In this document: piece after piece, positions 35,510-52,899 of the stretch
Position numbering within the stretch: the first letter of the stretch is position 1
Layout: each line of letters starts with the position of its first letter
Assembly (NCBI RefSeq): GCF_004027225.2
Contig: NC_044282.2
Span: 47,832,576-47,896,575, forward strand
Source: Strigops habroptila
Lineage: Eukaryota; Chordata; Aves; Psittaciformes; Psittacidae
Length of the DNA stretch: 64,000 nucleotides
Reading direction: 5' to 3'
Position numbers and translations under genes: made by a program
The notes under the pieces: generated by a model
What the model was told of the DNA's origin: nothing
The model's input: the letters and a program-made list of their open reading frames with translations, nothing else
Databases searched by the model: none

Positions 35510-38500
35510 CGGGTGTGCGTCTTCAGTAAAAGACCTTTTTTCTCATTTCTAGGCTTTTGCTATGAGATTATTACTTAGTTTTGGTGATCCTAGAAGGACA
35601 GAGGATATATTCAGGTAGGAGTTCTCTGGCATCTCGGTTTCTAGCCTGGCTGGCAACTGAGCTTATTGTGGGCAGGCAGCACCACTGTGTGATTTTAACA
35701 AAAATTTTGGTGTGAAACAGGAACAAAAATGCATCTGCATTTCTCCCTGTTCCCCATCATGACTGAGTATCATTTTCATGAGCAGTGGTACACTTGTGAC
35801 GTTTGCTGGTTTGCAGTTATACTTCCAACCTTTCCTTGTCTGATCACCTCAAGGGCATTCCTGTGGTTATTTTTGTTGCTGCCATGATGGTGCTGGGCGC
35901 TCCGAGGGTTTTTGCACATCACACTAAGCAGGGATGGACCTCACTGCTATGTGTGTGGCATTGCTTCCCTGGATGTCACCCTGGCATGATGGGAATTGAG
36001 GGACAGGCAGGCCTGGGGCCACGCTGGGTGCAAGGATGTCCCTCCTCCCTTGCCTTCTACACCCACTGCAGCGAGTGATGTGGCCGGAACAGGCTCGTTA
36101 AAAAAACACCCCACAGTCCTAATCACAGGACTGACCTGAGCACCAAACCCGCTCCCTGTGATTTCCATTATCAGCCATCCTCCAAGTGGTCTTGTGGCTA
36201 AATCAGCCACTGAGCCTCTGGAAAGTGATTTGATGAAAGCATTTTATAGCAATCGAATGAAATGTCAGTTGGATGCCAGCAGCAGGGATTGCTGTCATGA
36301 TTAATGAGATATTTAGGCATTTCATTTTGGAGGAGCTACCACCAACACAATTCACATCGAAGCTGGGTTTTTTAGATGGGCTTTAATAAATTAATGTTAA
36401 TGTTGGTTATTTAATTATTTGTGACAAATTGCAGCAACTGCAGGGTTACATTTGGGCTGAACACATTATGAAGCCTTTCAGAAAGCTCATATGCAAAAAA
36501 GGATTGCATTCAGAGCATTGCACAGTACTTTTCTGATAGAAAACAGCGTAAAAGAGGAGAAAGGATTGAAATAAACTGTAATTTGTTGAATGCAAAGACT
36601 ACTTGAAAATAAAGCTTTTGAAGCTGATATTAAATGAGCATCCATCCAAATAACAGGATATGTCTTATTGCTAGTAGAAGTAGTGAAATCTAATAAATGA
36701 AAATAACATCTTACCTCTCTGTTATCTAGGGCCCTCTATTTTAAAGGGAACAGGAATAATAAAGGTATTATAGGAACAGGGAGAACTGGCATTAAACCTT
36801 TTCAAACCAGTTGGAAGTTTTACAGTCCCTTAACCCTATGCATGATTAAAACTGAGGTTATTTCTGCTTTAGTCTGGCTCCTGCTTTAAGCGGGCTCTGC
36901 CGTTCCTCCTCCTGCCCCTCTCCTAGGGAAGCCTGAGACAGTGGCTGGCAAGGCAGGGACGGCTTTCGGCAGTAGTTGGACAGTAGTTCTTACAAAGCAC
37001 CCGAGCATCGTGAACTGAAGGAGTTCACTGAAGGCACCTTGTTGCTCAAGGATAGAAACACAGTGTTACAATATCTGCTCTTAAAAAAAGGTCCAAGGGC
37101 GATTCATTATTTGCACCAAGCTACTGTTTTCTGCAAATTGACTGCAGCAGTGTAGAATATTGTGTTTTCTGCCCTCAGCACTGCAAGGATGAATATCTGG
37201 AGCAGGGGACATTCAAGAGGCAGCGGGAGCAGCTGGGAGTTAGTGGTTTAACTGGAGGGTAGGCTGGGGATGATGCTGGCTGGGACCAGGAGCTGTAGCA
37301 TCTCTGTGTGTTGGGAGCATGCAAAGGTATGTCAGGGGCCTGGAGAAAACTGCAGTGTAATGGACAAAAATAAAGCTTCGGAGCTGACATACTGGCAGCT
37401 TTTCTAGAAAACACAGGTGCTAATGATAACACGGTTTTCTGTTAAGCCCAATGCATTGAACTAATGAGCAGCTGGCTGGTTTTTGTCTACGAGCATTAAG
37501 CCACAGAGCAGGATGTGGATTTTTTACATTGCTGAGACGATGCAGAGACTAAGTGGAATACAAATAAACCAAGCTTAAATTCAGCTGTTGAAAACCTCTC
37601 TGCTGTAGAGCAACTTATTTTTTGCTGACCTTTAACTTTTTTTTTTTCTCTTAGGTTCTTATGCATGCCTGAGATTTTTAATCTCTGGGAAGTGCTTATC
37701 CCCTGTTATATTTTTGCTGGTCTCTGCTCAGCTCTTGCAGTTTCCGAGTAGCTGCGCAGTGCTTGCCTGTTACTAACCTGCCTTCTGCACTGGCTGCAAG
37801 CAAGCCTAACAGGGGCATATGGGGCCGTGCAGAGAAATGTCATTTATGCTGGACCAGTCACAGGGGTTTGGATGTGACTTTGTGCAAAGCTTGTGAATAA
37901 GCTTCTTGAGTCTGGGGAAGGAGATGCAGCTCAACGCCTTGCTTGGCAGCTCAGTTTGGTATTGCTGGGAAGCCATGGAAGGCTGCAAAGGATAAAAGCC
38001 AAAACTACATTATGGTTTTGTTGTTTTTTTTTCCTATTGTTTCCTAAGTGCAGATTGACCATCTTTCCTTTTGCTGAAGGAGTTTTCCTGTTGCTGGGCA
38101 GTCTCACCTGTGTGGTCACTCACACATCACAGGCATTGTCAAGGGAGGGGACAAACCCAGCCCCCTCCTGACATCCTGGTAAAACCTGAGGTTAAAATGC
38201 CCTTTTGCTCACGCTGGCAAATATTGAACTTACTGAATAAGCTTATATAAAAGTATAAACCACAATAAGCCTGAAAGGAGTTGCTTTGCTGAACATTTTG
38301 CTTTAAAAAGCTCTTTTCTCTGCTTGTCTGAGAGGGCAGAGGGTTACGATCTGCTGGAAAGGATGAAGTCCTTTGTGCCAGTGCTGCTGTCGTGGCGACT
38401 CATCTGCTCATGCAGCTTCCACAGTTGAGAAAAAGAGGGAGAAGTCTTTTGGGGTGATGCTGTTGAGCATGGGCTGTGCTGAGCTTACCCTTGCTGCACC

Positions 38501-39113
38501 CTCCTATGACCGCCAGGATGCCACAAGCAGCACCAACTGCTGTGGGCCTGCTGGGGGATGAGGAATGCAGGGAGGAGATGCTCCAGAAGCCAAAGGGTTT
38601 CAAAGAGCATCTGGACAATGCAAACACATTTGTCAGGGAGCCGTCTGCCCTTCCTGCTTCTTGTTCACCCCCACTTACTTTCACTTTTGAATAGATGGAT
38701 TTTACTTTTCATTGCCGCCGCTGTCATCACAGCAGATCAGCCTGTTGGGGTGGATCAAGAGTTGGAATCCAGACCTGGGCATCGCAAGCTGAGTGATAGA
38801 GGAGTAGAATTGTAGCAGAGAAATAAAATAATGACCATTATTATTTCCCAAATAATGATTAATATTTCCCGAATAGTCCCTCCCAAACTACCTTCCCTTG
38901 TCCTTCCACAGCATACTAGTAACTGAGAGAGCCTAGAGGAGAGGAGAAGAGGCCAAATGAAATGAGATATTTTCCTAGTGATTTATAGCATCCTTTTTCT
39001 CCTCTTTCCCCCTTGCCCCAAGCAGGGTCTGTTTCCCGCAGGGCTCTGCCTACCTCCAGCCTTTCTCCACTGGGTGGAGCTGGAGCTCAGGCAGATGCTC
39101 TTTTGCTTTTCAG
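35510..39113. other. HPCAL1: Intronic stretch just upstream of the first HPCAL1 coding exon
   Basis: No gene or recognised interspersed repeat follows the LTR. An AT-rich, ATTA-motif-rich segment at about 36220-36600 looks like a conserved noncoding element. An AT-rich stretch with a repeated AATAATGA and TATTTCCC pattern lies at about 38825-38875. Confidence 0.55.
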
Positions 39114-39138
39114 CTAGTGAACCCAGATCCAGAAGAGG

Positions 39139-44082
<4,944 letters not shown>

Positions 44083-44198
44083 CGAAAGGGGACAGTGTGC
44101 ACAGAGAATCTCGGCTTGTGTCCTTCAAGCTTTGCTCGCAAACGGATGCCTTCTCAACCACCCCTCCACACTTTGCGGATAAAACCCCATTGCCAGAT

Positions 44199-44224
44199 GT
44201 GTGTGTGTGCGTGTGTGTGCGTGT
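44199..44224 (+). repeat. (TG)n microsatellite with C interruptions in the HPCAL1 3' UTR
   Basis: TG dinucleotides alternate with single TGCG units over about 26 nt, just over 110 nt after the stop codon. It is likely to vary in length between individuals. Confidence 0.85.
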
Positions 44225-44507
44225 CCGAGCGAACCAGCCCTCGCTCCCCTCACTAACACCAGTGCAGCTCTCCTTCGGCAGCTCCGTTCCTGCTTCCCTG
44301 TAACGTTACGATTCACTCCTCACATTTTAAACATTAATCGAAAGGTATGTTTACATGCAGCTGCAAAAGAGTTCAAACCGCTGGTGAGATACCACTTCAC
44401 TTAGGCTGTAAGAAGTGTTCTAGTAGTTCCTGAGAAGATGCTAGGTAGGACTTTAACCCGACATAGCAGATGGTAGATAATTTATTTTGCTTGAGAAATT
44501 ACTATGT

Positions 44508-44577
44508 TAAAAAAAAAAAAAAGGACTGAATGAAGTAGAAAGTTAAAAAAAAAAAAGGAAAAAAGAAAAAAAAAAAC
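44508..44577 (+). repeat. A-rich tracts in the HPCAL1 3' UTR
   Basis: Three runs of 10 or more A residues, broken by short G-containing words, lie between the stop codon and the AT inverted repeat. They are simple low-complexity sequence. They could cause internal oligo-dT priming in cDNA libraries and so false 3' ends. Confidence 0.8.
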
Positions 44578-44657
44578 CAGCTTTCCTGGGCATGGTTCCA
44601 GTTTTCTTTTTGAGGAAAATTGCTTGCACTTATCTAATGGTCTTTACTTTCTTTTAA

Positions 44658-44680
44658 TATATATATAAATTATATATATA
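44658..44680. repeat. AT-rich perfect inverted repeat in the HPCAL1 3' UTR
   Basis: TATATATATAA at 44658-44668 and TTATATATATA at 44670-44680 are exact reverse complements around one central A at 44669. In RNA it could form an AU hairpin with a few central bases unpaired. It may equally be just an AT microsatellite. Confidence 0.8.
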
Positions 44681-45162
44681 TGGTGAAGTAAAATTTTAAA
44701 TATTTAGGTCATCTATTTAAGGCATAAAATAGAATTTGAGCTTTGTTTCTTCTAGTTGTCTGTGATTTATTCAAATCTTGGAGATTGTTTTTTTTTTTTG
44801 GTGATATTTATGCATTAGCAAATTGCTGTTCCGAAAGAAATGCATGACTAGCAGTTCGTGGATATTTCACTCTGTTTAATTCCTGAATGCAAATATTTGT
44901 TCATTTTTACTGTCAGTCGTTCCAATGTTATTGTATTAACAAAAGACCTGAAAGGAGTTCATCCTCATTTTGTATTTCTCAGTGGAGTCCTACTTTCTGG
45001 TGGTCGCTGCATTAAATGGCTTTTGAGTGCCCTGAGGTGACGTGACTCGCACTGCTGTTCTCGACTTGGCTACACCTCCTCCCTTTTGCTGTCAATATGT
45101 TAATAGTCTTGTGCATTCCAGTGTTATTTAATATCTGCCTAATGCCAAGAAATATTAATTGA

Positions 45163-45168
45163 AATAAA
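45163..45168 (+). terminator. HPCAL1: HPCAL1 poly(A) signal AATAAA
   Basis: A canonical hexamer lies about 1.08 kb after the stop codon and is followed within 10-25 nt by a T-rich stretch (ACTACTTTTCTTGTC). It is the only AATAAA I noticed in the 3' UTR, so it is the likely main cleavage signal. Confidence 0.8.
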
Positions 45169-45690
45169 AGACTACTTTTCTTGTCACTCCCTGTCTTGGT
45201 CTAACACATGCAGGAAGTTCCTAGCATCACACATATGGGGGAAGGACAAGGCCAGCTCCTTGCCCGACATGTCCCTGTTTTGTCTGACACATGTCACCTT
45301 GTAAGTACGTAGGGTTTTCTGGGAGCCCACTGTTGCAGTGGTGTTAGTGCCTGTGGGACCCTGCTCCATCCCAGCTGGGTCCTGGGTGATGGCAGTTCCT
45401 TGCTGAAGACTGCAAGAAGGCGACAGCTCAGTTTCTGCTGGATATGATGGGGGAAAGCTGCCAGCCCCAATTAGCCAGGCTGTTGTGACCATGAATTTAT
45501 AAACTAAAAGTATCTTGATCCTGTCAGGTACTGGGTATGTTCTGTTGGAATAACATTTGACATTGGTAGCATGAAAAGCAGTTTTCCCCACATTTGTCAG
45601 GTTGGCCGGTAGCTGCTTTAAGCCTGTCCTCTCTGCAAATTAAAGTATATCAACAAATGATTTGGCCTGAAGTTAATGTTAAGCATGTAA

Positions 45691-45824
45691 TTAAGGGATT
45701 TTTGCTGTGCAGGACTTCCTAGTAGTGGTTAGGTGTTAAAACTTTGATATTAAAAAATTAAGGGATTTTTGCTGTATAAAATAACCTAATAGTGGTTGGG
45801 TGTTAATACTTTAATATTAAAAAA
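45691..45824. repeat. 67-bp tandem duplication downstream of HPCAL1
   Basis: Copies at 45691-45757 and 45758-45824 both begin TTAAGGGATTTTTGCTGT, share AGTGGTT(A/G)GGTGTTAA and end in ATATTAAAAA. The middle parts have diverged, so the duplication is not very recent. Confidence 0.9.
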
Positions 45825-48800
45825 AGAGTTGGTTGCAATATCCAAATGGAAATGTGTTGTTGGGTCAGACTTGGTCTACAATACAGGCGCATGTCAGTGC
45901 TGTCAAGCAGAAAAGCATGTTCACCTTTATCTCCTAGAAATTCAAATTTGAGCTATTAAACCAACAATCCTTTCAACCGCGACACCCTGCTGGTGAGTGC
46001 AACCCTGAAAGGGAGGTTAATCAGAAGCCTGCCTGCTTTCCCTGGGTGAGCCAGCAAAAAAGCAAACTGTTGGAAAAAAGATATGAAAATTCCATGGTTG
46101 CTTATAGTCTGTCTTCAGCTTATTTGTGCTCTCACCCAGTGGCTGGCTGCCGGAAGATGGTGGTGTTACAGATGCTGCAGATGTTCTTACTCTAATTGCT
46201 CTTCTTGCACGGGCTGGGTAGCAGTTGTTTAGATGTGAATCGTCCACCCTGGGCTTTATCATCTCTCTGCACTTGGGAGAACATGGAAGAATGTCTCTGA
46301 TCTTCTTGTGGGATGGTGCCTTCTGAGAGGGACCACAGCATTCGAATCTTGTTTGTGTGATCTTGCAGTGAGTCAGGCATATTTTTAGTCAAGTGTTGCA
46401 CAAGATCTTTTTCTTAGGTACCAAGGATGTGAACACGTTTGCTATAGCATTTATGAATGCAGCAGTTCCGTCATTGTTCATCTGCTCTTGCAAGTGGGAC
46501 TGTTTCACCTTTTCCGCCTTTTCCTGACATCTCTTCTGATTGCCACTTCTGTCTGTACTAAGTGGCAAGTTTCAAGTAGCTGTTTAACAAAGCCTAAACT
46601 TTTCTTATTTGAAAAGAAAAAAAATAGCTCCTTACAAAAGCTCATTTTGACCTTGTATTTGCAGAAACAAAATGAAAGAATCTGAATTTTAGTGGTCAAA
46701 AAAATTCCCCTTTCTTTGACATTGTAATTTTTGCTCTGAAACATGCCAAGGTTTCCATGGTGGAGACACTGGGATTACATCCTGCTTCATCTGGCCTGAT
46801 TTCTCCTGCCTTTCTCTTTGCCTCTTTAAACTTTCAAGTCACAGGTTTTATTTTTTTGGGGTTGCCCCCCGTTGCTTTCCCAGCTTTTAAGGAGTTTCTT
46901 CTTTTCAGGGCAGGGTGGATCGGCTCCATTTCAGAGAGGGGCTGGCACAGGGTACGTGCACAAGTCTTGCCTTTTGGAAAGCAAGCAAGAAAGATTCCTA
47001 GTCAGAGTCATCATGTACGGCATCCTGGGGAGACAGGGGAGATGCTCTGAGGCCCAACCAGGCTGAGCTTGTCAAAGGTGGCCTCTGATACGGGGAGCCT
47101 TTTGATTACAGGCCAGCTGAGTACTGGAAAGGGCTTCATCTGCTGCTGCCAAGCAGCTCTCCTGAGAAAAACAGACCTGCTTCAGAGGCTGAAGTTGTAC
47201 ATCTACAGTCACTGGGTAACTTTGAACATCTTGGCTGTGCTTTGAAGAGCTCCTCTGAGAACACATCTGCTTCCCTGGCTGGTAATGAGGACTAGGAGGG
47301 AGAGCAATTTCCAGGCTCATCCTCCGGGATGTGTCGTTTGAGAGTTGATCCAGGCAGAGTTCAAAACCGATGGAGAAATCGGTGACAAGTTTGCAGAGCT
47401 TTATTGCTCATCAGGCTCCACGGGTGTCTTTTGGGGAGGGACTGGTGTGTAGAGGGGTTAATAACTTGCAAAATTATGTGAAGTGATTAATAGAAAACTT
47501 CAGCTTCTTAAGTGACTTTGGTGTTCTGGTGAATTGTGTGTTCAATCAAAAATGGAGTCTAACTAGTGCAGCGAAGTGGAGTTTTGCACAAAAAAACCCA
47601 AGCCCATCAGCAGGTCCATTTTTACCTCACTTCAATAAGCTAGGTAATTATTTTCTCGCCACGGAGCTATCTAGCACTCTGAAAGCTCTGGCTAATTACT
47701 ACATAAAGTCAGGCTTTTTCTGTATGAATTGCAGGTCCTATTAAGCTAATTCAGAATTATGTCATTGCCTTTCAAATTAAGTTAGTGCCTGTCTGGTTGC
47801 AGCTTAACTCCAGCCTGGGTGGCAGAGGTGCTTGTGTTCAGTCTTGTGTTTCCCTGTCACCAGGTTTGCATTGGCCCCTTGTTTTTAAGTAAGGCCCTTT
47901 GCAACGTATTTTTAGCATTGGTCTCTGAGTAATAAACTCCTATGAAGAACAACATGAGCATTTCTGCAGCCACCGGGCGGATGGTCTCCGTGGACAATCC
48001 CTGATCCATGATGCAGAGCACCCTCTATTCACATTTAAAGGTTAGGAACAGCCATCGACTTCAATGGTCCAATGAGCGCACTGGCATTTTGAGATCCCTG
48101 GGCTGCATGATGGCAGGTGTATTGCTGATGAACCTGGTAATTGCTGTTATCTCTTCTGGGAGGAGAGATGCTTCATTGAAAAGAAGGAAAAGGAGGGGAG
48201 ATGGAGAGCAGAGCATCTCTCTGTGTAGAAGCTTTGGAGATGTGCGTGCATCGTTGGGAGCAGTGTGCCTGCAAGCAGACCTTACCAGCTGCCCAAGTGG
48301 GATGTTTTGGACCCAGACATACTTCTGAGCACTCTCTCATGGTCAGGTTAACTCCAGGCTGATGGCTATATCACACAAGTCAGAAACCGCTGGCCAGAAG
48401 GAGGCAAGGAGCTGTCGCGGTGGCTGCCTGTCTTCAGAGCCATGGGGGTAAGCCCACAACCACCAGTTGAGTGGGTTAATTTAACAGACTAACAGCAGGC
48501 TGGCTTTTCCTGGTGGAGCAACAATTTATCCCAGACAACATCTTTATACTGCTCGCACTGTCACTAGAGGTAATTGTCTCTTCCCTGAAGGTGAGGAGCA
48601 CCTCTCTGCACACATTCCCACACCTTGGTGTTTGGTGCTGTCAGGGCTCAGGAGGATTGGTGCTGGCACCCTCAGTCATTCTCAGCTCCCCCAGACCCTC
48701 CCTGCCTGTAAGGCTACAGCTCTGAGCACATCATTGGTGGGCATATTCTACCTGCTACCTGGCGCTGGGAACCGCATCACTAAAAGTCTGGGTGCTGCCA

Positions 48801-51800
48801 GCTCACAGCTGTGCTCCTGCGTCCCTGCCCCACCATTTTTTACCTTACCTGCACTGTTTTGTGTGAGATCTTGGCAGTTCCCTTTACCTTAGCTGTATCT
48901 GACATGCACCAGCATGGTACTCGGTGCAGAAGGCAGGTCACACTCTTAGGTCCAAGTTGGTCACAGATATATTATCACAAATATTACATCCTGGATGAAG
49001 TTTGCCTCTGCATTCCTGCTCCTGTTACCCAAGCCATTCAGCAGGTAGTGAGGTATAAGCGAGGGAGCCTGTTTCTCCCCACAGGTGCTGCTGTGCCTGC
49101 TCTTCCACAGCAATGGGGATGGGGTTACACTACAGAAGAGAGCAGGAGCAGGGACAGGTCCTGCCTAAGGATCCCATCCTGTCAAGGTCACCCATAGTGA
49201 AAACTTCCATTGTCTTTCCCATGTCGGAACACAGGTATCTTTCCAGATATTGGCCCATCCCCTCCTACGGAGAAACACAGAACTGGTTCTGAGAATCCTG
49301 TGCCTGAAGCTGGGATTTGTCTTCCATTTGGGCTGTTTCTCCAGGGGCAAGATGTTTTTGTTAGTGTTTTTAAAAGTGTTTTGAGAGCAGCCAGGGGAAG
49401 GGCCATGTGCTGAGCATCACAGCATGGAGATGGGGAGCATCATCCTCGAGGGGATACCAGGAGCCCCTGCTTGCCGCAGCCGGCAGGAGCAGCAGGCTGC
49501 CTGTCTTCAGCAACCCCAGGGGTGCCATGTAGTACCACTGCTCTCCCTGCTCCTTGCTGCAAAGGTTTAATGGCAAAGAGGTGATGGGAGAAGAAACTCT
49601 TCCTCTTCCTGCCAGACCCAGGTGATGAGAGCAAACCCCCTGCTCCTGAGGCTGCAGCGATGACTGAACCTCTCAGCGGAGAGCCAGGCTGCTGCTGAAC
49701 CTGTATGGTTTTCCTCTTTATTCTGTTTTCAGTACTTTCTTGGACCCTTTTCAGGGCAACTCATTGATTCCATTGCTGAGCGGATGCCATGGGCAGCAGG
49801 CACAATGCTGGCAGCTGGTTCCTCAGGGAAAAGATGAGTGCAACGACTGTGCTTTAATATCCCATTAATAACCAGGAACAAAGCACAAACACTGCACATG
49901 CTTTCCTTGGAGAAAATAAAATAAACTCAGCTAATTTAGATGTTCGTGTTGCACAGCCGTGGCTATTCCTGTGCTGGTTTCCTTATGAATTATTAATACT
50001 TGCAAGGCTCACGACAAGCAGGTTTGATGCCTGCTGAAGGACACAGGTAGCAGCACCACATGCATATGGTGACACCGAGGAGCAAGGCTGCACAGACACT
50101 GAGTGCAGTGCTGATGCTCTAGAACGGGGTTGCAGGTGCCAGGGTTAACCCCAACACTTTGCCATCCTCCGCCTTGCCAGCATCACACACAGTGATGCCC
50201 CGGCCAGCTGCTACTGCCGTGCACCATGGCCACCCTGGGGAAACGTGGTCTTTGGGGAAACTGGCTTTGGTAGCCCCCCCATGCCCCAACTGGGGAGCCC
50301 TATGGGCTAAAGATAACTGTATGTAAGGGAAGAACTTCACTGTTAAGCAGGAGTGGTTTAATCCAGCTGAAAAACAGCCGTTGAACTCTTCTGAGCTACT
50401 TGGCAGATTTTACAGCCACTTCTCGCTGAACTGCCAGTGTTACCAGCTGTCCCTCAGGCATGCCAGCACCAGCCCACTGCCCCCTGTGGGACAGTGCATG
50501 GTATAGCAAAGCTCCTCAAACCTCCCTAAGGCCCTTTGGGGGCTCAGGATCCCAAAGCCTTCTGGGACTGAGGCATCATGGGTCACATTGGTGAAGCCTG
50601 CAGGACTGCTCAATCGATACAGCTCACCAACTCCAAGTCTGCTCAGCCCTCTGACAACTGCCAGCGCTGCTGCTGGGAACTAGTCAACAACAGGGGGAAA
50701 AGTTCTGGCTTTTTTTATACCCCTTGAGTGCAATACTTTCCCACGATGCCTATGAAGGAGATGCTGGACCTGGCTGCACCTCCGTGTGGCCCCTCCTGAG
50801 CCCATCCCATGGTACCCAGGTGATGCTCTTCGGGTTGCAGAAGCCAGGGCCACCTCAGTTGCTATGGCAACACCCAAAAAGAAGCCAGGAGTTTAATTGT
50901 CCCTTTCTTCTCAAAGCAAAGCAAAGGAAAGCAACTTGCTTGAAGAAAAAAATCTCACTTTCTGTTTCGGATTACTTTACAGTGCACCATGTTCACCTTC
51001 TCTGTGCAGTTCACAGCACCCGTGCTGGGCAGGATGCTTGAAAGGGCAAAAAAGTCCCCTTGTGACCATGCATGGGACAGTGCAGTGAGGTAGCAACAGA
51101 AGGGACCAAAGCCCTTGATTGCTTTGCTCCACCATAGCAATCATCTGGCAAAGTTACTCTCAGGGCAATTGTGCTTTGCATTGCTCTGCAAAAACCCTGG
51201 GGGGTTTTGGCACTATCCAGAATGCAGGGAAAGGGACAAGGGGGACTGTGAAGGATAATTAGAATGAATTTCCATATTCTGGTAGCTAATTCTCGAAGTT
51301 GATATTAGACCATTCCTCCACCAGCCAGCAAGGTTTATGCTGTTCCTTGCATTTCCACCATCCCTTTTTCAGGTTTAGTGTCCTCCTTTGCACGCTGCTT
51401 CCACCCAGCTACAAGTTTCTGTGCTCTTACTTGGCTTCTGCTGTCAAACTTCCTTTTCACGCTTGAGCCAGCACCAATTGATAGTAATTCCCCCACCCGC
51501 CCATGCTTGCTTGGTTTGGGTGTGCCACAAATGTCAGCAGCTGAACCTGCTTGTGAGCAGGAGGCACTGGTGACAGCCACAGGTCTTGCCAGTAAGAACA
51601 TCTCCTGCTCCCAGTTTCCTGTAGGCCATGTGGCGATTTCGGACATACCCAGTTGTCAGCAATTGTCACTTTGAGTGGCATGACCTGCCACATCTCCTGA
51701 AAACCTTTTCTGTAAAGGATCAGCTCTTTCAGTCTGCATGCGCTTGCTTAGCAGCAAGGCTGGAGTGCTGCTGTCACCAGGGGTGGAAGCATGAGTACAG

Positions 51801-52899
51801 GCATAGGCATTTGCAGGGTAAAGGCAGTGTGGTTCCTTGCTGCATCACTTTATATTACTTACAAGCACTTTCCAAAGGGCAAAGCTAGATGTTCTGCCTC
51901 TAGGTTTGCCTTGTTCTCCCCTGGGATGAGCAATTCCCACCTCTGTCCTGGAGCAGAAGTCACTCCAAAGTCTTCCTCCATCAGCTGTGCAGCTCTGTCT
52001 TACGGTCCTTTTCCCAAAGCAAGACTGCTGCTTGATTCCCTCCTCAGTAATCACCCTTCAACCACCAGTCATTTCCACAGCTTAAGGCAATAAGGACAAA
52101 TTAGCACCTTAAATGAGAGCAAGGTGCTTCTAAGAAATGGGTTTAATTTCTAATGAGTTTTTGAGAACGTGCTGTCAACTCTGGATCAATTGGTTCCTCT
52201 GCTGCAAGTGTATGAAGAAAAGGGACATAAAAATGGCACACCCCTGTGCTGTGCATGGCACTGATACAGAAAAACACTTTCTGAGTGCAGTGGGGGGCAC
52301 CTGGGGGCTTTGTGGTAGTCCCTGCCTGCATCCCGCCTTTTCTTGTGCCAGGAGCAAACAGCCACAGGGGGTATGCTCTTCTGGATTGCCCAGCACCCTC
52401 TAAAGCTCACGAGGTCTCCCAGGGGATCGAGAGGATTTTTAGTACTTTAGAGACACTGGATGGGCATCTTGGATGACTAAATAGTGATTGTCAATGAACT
52501 GGTGACCACAGGCATCCCCAGTCACATTCTGGAAGAGAGGATGGAGTCACACAGCGAGGACCTGGGTAAACCGGAGCTGGATGAAACCAGTGCCCAAAGA
52601 CATCTGCCGTGACTTTATGTTTCATACAGGTAAGAAGAGCTGAACTGAATGTCTTTGACCCAGGCAGGTTTTTACCTTCATCCATATATCTTAGAATAGC
52701 AAGCATTTTTTTCCATCTCAGATGGTGGCATTTTGCTATTTATGCCGCCAGCACGGCAGTGAGAAGCCAAGCTTCAACAGTTCCTTTGCTTAAGCTAAAG
52801 TTGAAACCGTGGTCCCCCACAGGTATGGGTGATAGAGAACCAGGCTATGGAGCCTGAAACACCCCAGGGAAGGTTTTCCAACAGCCTGCTAAAAGGAAT

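Larger units (their letters stand above)
1..39113 (+). other. HPCAL1: 5' noncoding region of HPCAL1, read as the 3' part of its first intron
   Basis: The coding exon at 39139 is preceded by a splice acceptor, so the stretch before it is intronic back to an unseen or alternative noncoding exon. No other gene could be recognised on either strand. CR1 fragments, one solo LTR and simple repeats are listed separately. The stretches 1-1149, 2132-3520, 3573-16443 and 21969-28996 otherwise show only unique-looking noncoding sequence with homopolymer or G/T-rich runs. A candidate alternative first exon lies near 17.2 kb. That the whole stretch is one intron is inferred from the long 5' introns known in this gene; a transcript would settle it. 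Confidence 0.7.
44083..45185 (+). other. HPCAL1: HPCAL1 3' UTR
   Basis: This is the untranslated continuation of the last exon, from the TAA to about 17 nt past a canonical AATAAA. It holds a TG-rich microsatellite with interspersed C (about 44199-44224), three A-rich blocks (about 44508-44577), and an alternating AT inverted repeat (44658-44680). The 3' limit is inferred from the poly(A) signal; the true cleavage site may differ by some nucleotides. Poly(A) signals further downstream were not examined as alternatives. Confidence 0.8.
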
